Source: Phascolarctobacterium sp. (GTDB lineage: Bacteria; Bacillota; Negativicutes; Acidaminococcales; Acidaminococcaceae). Taken from it: DNA of 64,000 bases. The stretch covers positions 186,001 to 250,000 of the forward strand of contig QAMT01000004.1 in assembly GCA_003150755.1 (NCBI GenBank), given 5' to 3'. How positions within the stretch are numbered: position 1 is the stretch's first letter; every line of letters starts with the position of its first letter. This document shows, piece by piece, positions 62,267 through 64,000 of this stretch. Under the pieces are notes generated by a model. That model was not told the DNA's origin and did not search any database. It saw only the letters and a program-made list of their open reading frames with translations. Both the position numbers and the translations under genes were made by a program.

Positions 62267-63865
62267 ATGCTTTTAAGAATAAATAATGTAAGAGTTGTCC
62301 TGACGAGCGAGCTTAGCCTGCGTGAAGCGGCTGCCCGCAAGCTGGGCGTTAAAAAGCAGGAGCTGGCCGGTGTTAAGGTGCTGCGCCGCGCGGTGGATGC
62401 AAGGCGCAAAAACAACATCGTCATCAACTACCACTTGCTGGCAGAGCTGGACGCACCGGCGCGTTTTATTAACCGCCTGCTGCGCGACAGGGACGTGACG
62501 CGCTTTAGCGAGGCGCAGCCTGCTGCGCCTGTTATGGGTACGGAAAAAATGACGGACCGGCCCATTGTTATCGGCGCAGGGCCTGCCGGGCTTGTGGCGG
62601 CGCTGATACTGGCGCGCTACGGCTACAAACCACTACTGTTGGAGCGCGGCAAAAAAATAGCCGCACGTGTGGATGACGTGCAGCGTTTTTGGCAGAAGGG
62701 CGAGTTTAACCCCGACAGCAATGTGCAGTTTGGCGAGGGCGGCGCAGGTACTTTCAGCGACGGTAAGCTGACGACGCGCGTTAATGACCCTGTAATGAAC
62801 GATATTTTAAAATTGTTTGTCCAAGCCGGTGCGCCGGAAGAAATCCAGTGGGAGCAAAAACCCCACGTCGGTACGGATAAGCTGCGCGCTATGGTGGCCG
62901 GCTTAAATAAAATGATTTGCGGTTACGGCGGCGAAATCCGTTTTGAAACGCGCGTAGCTGACTTTATTATTGAAGGAAACACGGTAAAAGGCGTTATTAC
63001 GCAAACCGGAGAAAAAATTTACGCACCGGCCGTGGTGCTGGCGTGCGGGCACAGTGCGCGCGATACTTACGCCATGCTGGACAGCCGCAAGGTTGCCGTT
63101 GAGCCGAAAGCGTTTGCTATCGGCGTGCGCATCGAGCATCCGCAGGATCTGATTGACCGTGCGCAGTACGGCGAGTTTGCCGGGCACCCCAAACTTGGCG
63201 CGGCAGATTATGCCGTTGTTTACCACATGCCCGAAAGCACGCGCACAGCGTATTCTTTCTGCATGTGCCCGGGCGGGCAGGTTGTCGGCGCGGCCAGCGA
63301 AACAGGCGGCGTAGTTGTCAACGGCATGAGCATGTACAAACGCGACAGCGGCATTGCCAACAGCGCGCTTGTGGTTAACGTAACGCCGGAGGACTTTGGG
63401 CGTAACGCGCTTGACGGCGTGGAGTTCCAGCGCAAGTGGGAACGCCTGGCGTTTAAGGCAGGTGGGAGTGATTATCGCGCCCCGGCGCAGAATTTTAAAA
63501 CGTTTTTTGACGGCACTGCGCCCAGCGTGGAAAGCCTGGTTAATGCAAGCTGCCGCCCAGGCATAACGGCATGCGATTTGAACACCGTGCTGCCGGATTA
63601 CGTAACGGCAACTTTGCGCGGCGGCATTAAAGCCTTCGGGCAGCGGCTGGCAGGGTTTGACGACGGCGGCGCACTTTTGACCGGCGTTGAAACAAGAACC
63701 AGCGCACCCCTGCGCATTATGCGCGGCGAAAACAAAGAATCCGTATCGCACAAGGGGCTGTACCCCTGCGGCGAAGGCGCGGGCTACGCTGGCGGCATTA
63801 TGAGCGCGGCGCTGGACGGTTATCACGTGGCGCATGCTGTAATGGCACGCTTTGCGCCGTTTTGA
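62267..63865 (+). CDS. FAD-dependent oxidoreductase (COG2509-like)
   Basis: This 532-residue protein has a small N-terminal domain (about 1-95) and an FAD-binding domain with IVIGAGPAGLVAALILARYG (about 101-120), then NVQFGEGGAGTFSDGKLTTR and the C-terminal GLYPCGEGAGYAGGIMSAAL. Such proteins lie between cdaR and glmM in several Firmicutes. The substrate is not known. Confidence 0.88.
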   Translation: MLLRINNVRVVLTSELSLREAAARKLGVKKQELAGVKVLRRAVDARRKNNIVINYHLLAELDAPARFINRLLRDRDVTRFSEAQPAAPVMGTEKMTDRPIVIGAGPAGLVAALILARYGYKPLLLERGKKIAARVDDVQRFWQKGEFNPDSNVQFGEGGAGTFSDGKLTTRVNDPVMNDILKLFVQAGAPEEIQWEQKPHVGTDKLRAMVAGLNKMICGYGGEIRFETRVADFIIEGNTVKGVITQTGEKIYAPAVVLACGHSARDTYAMLDSRKVAVEPKAFAIGVRIEHPQDLIDRAQYGEFAGHPKLGAADYAVVYHMPESTRTAYSFCMCPGGQVVGAASETGGVVVNGMSMYKRDSGIANSALVVNVTPEDFGRNALDGVEFQRKWERLAFKAGGSDYRAPAQNFKTFFDGTAPSVESLVNASCRPGITACDLNTVLPDYVTATLRGGIKAFGQRLAGFDDGGALLTGVETRTSAPLRIMRGENKESVSHKGLYPCGEGAGYAGGIMSAALDGYHVAHAVMARFAPF

Positions 63866-63944
63866 TATTGCTAAATTGTTTAAAGCCTGCTATAATACTT
63901 GCGGCAAAAAGATTTAAACTTTACATATAAATGGAGGTTTTATA

Positions 63945-64000
63945 ATGGCTCGTTTATTTGGTACTGACGGCGTGCGCGGCGTCGCTAACGTAGAGCTTAC
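63945..64000 (+). CDS. glmM: Phosphoglucosamine mutase (partial, cut by window end)
   Basis: The first 18 codons give MARLFGTDGVRGVANVEL, the standard GlmM start. The ATG follows GGAGG (63933-63937). GlmM makes glucosamine 1-phosphate for peptidoglycan, and cdaA-cdaR-glmM linkage is widespread in Firmicutes. The rest lies outside the window. Confidence 0.95.
   Translation, partial: MARLFGTDGVRGVANVEL

Noticed and set aside
1..64000. CRISPR array or insertion sequence
   Set aside because: No regularly spaced direct repeats and no transposase or terminal inverted repeats were seen; the only clear direct repeat pair is the DGR VR/TR.

Overview
The window suggests a Gram-negative-type (diderm) Firmicute, most likely a member of the Negativicutes. 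Firmicute-style content (a DUF896 protein, the cdaA-cdaR-glmM block, strong AGGAGG-type ribosome sites, the phage gene families) sits beside ExbB, ExbD, TonB and a TonB-dependent outer-membrane receptor, which need an outer membrane. Genus is not assigned. Gene calls rest on reading the sequence and recalling protein families; no search was run.

Region 1 (1 to about 29,500, all plus strand) is most of a podovirus-like phage or prophage. It runs: end of an upstream gene, scaffold, N4gp56-type major capsid protein, adaptor, tail hub, a large fibre-like protein, a diversity-generating retroelement (DGR) with variable repeat, template repeat and reverse transcriptase, small tail/virion genes, two internal virion proteins, a 3,603-residue polyvalent protein, a lysis cassette (membrane coiled coil, holin, amidase, overlapping spanin-like frames), small genes, an HTH protein, and a second block of virion-like genes. 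The DGR is nearly textbook: over 107 aligned bases the two repeats differ at 16 positions, every one an adenine in the template, and all ten Asn codons of the template are changed in the variable repeat. The giant gene appears to run across two smaller reading frames, each with its own strong ribosome site.

Region 2 (29,600-41,750) looks like a metal- or tetrapyrrole-acquisition regulon. It holds an ABC exporter-type gene, then exbB-exbD-tonB, a NifH-like reductase, a binding lipoprotein, FecCD-type permease and ATPase, two nitrogenase component-1-like subunits, and a TonB-dependent receptor. A palindrome GTTAGC-N4-GCTAAC, with small variations, occurs before the exporter, at the exbB promoter and before the receptor, so the three units are probably co-regulated. 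The pairing of outer-membrane uptake with a nitrogenase-like reductase in one operon is the most promising undescribed system among the host genes.

Region 3 (41,900-44,160) has a small HTH protein, class II fructose-bisphosphate aldolase, an RluA-type pseudouridine synthase and a DUF896 protein. Region 4 (44,245-58,150) is a long anaerobic cobalamin operon behind a promoter and cobalamin riboswitch: cbiD, L, F, G, H, J, ET, A, B, cobD, an ApgM-like gene, cbiP, btuR/cobA, cbiC. Region 5 (58,158-64,000) has tRNA-Asn, a DUF6125-like protein, a uracil permease, and cdaA-cdaR-FAD oxidoreductase-glmM (cut by the window end).
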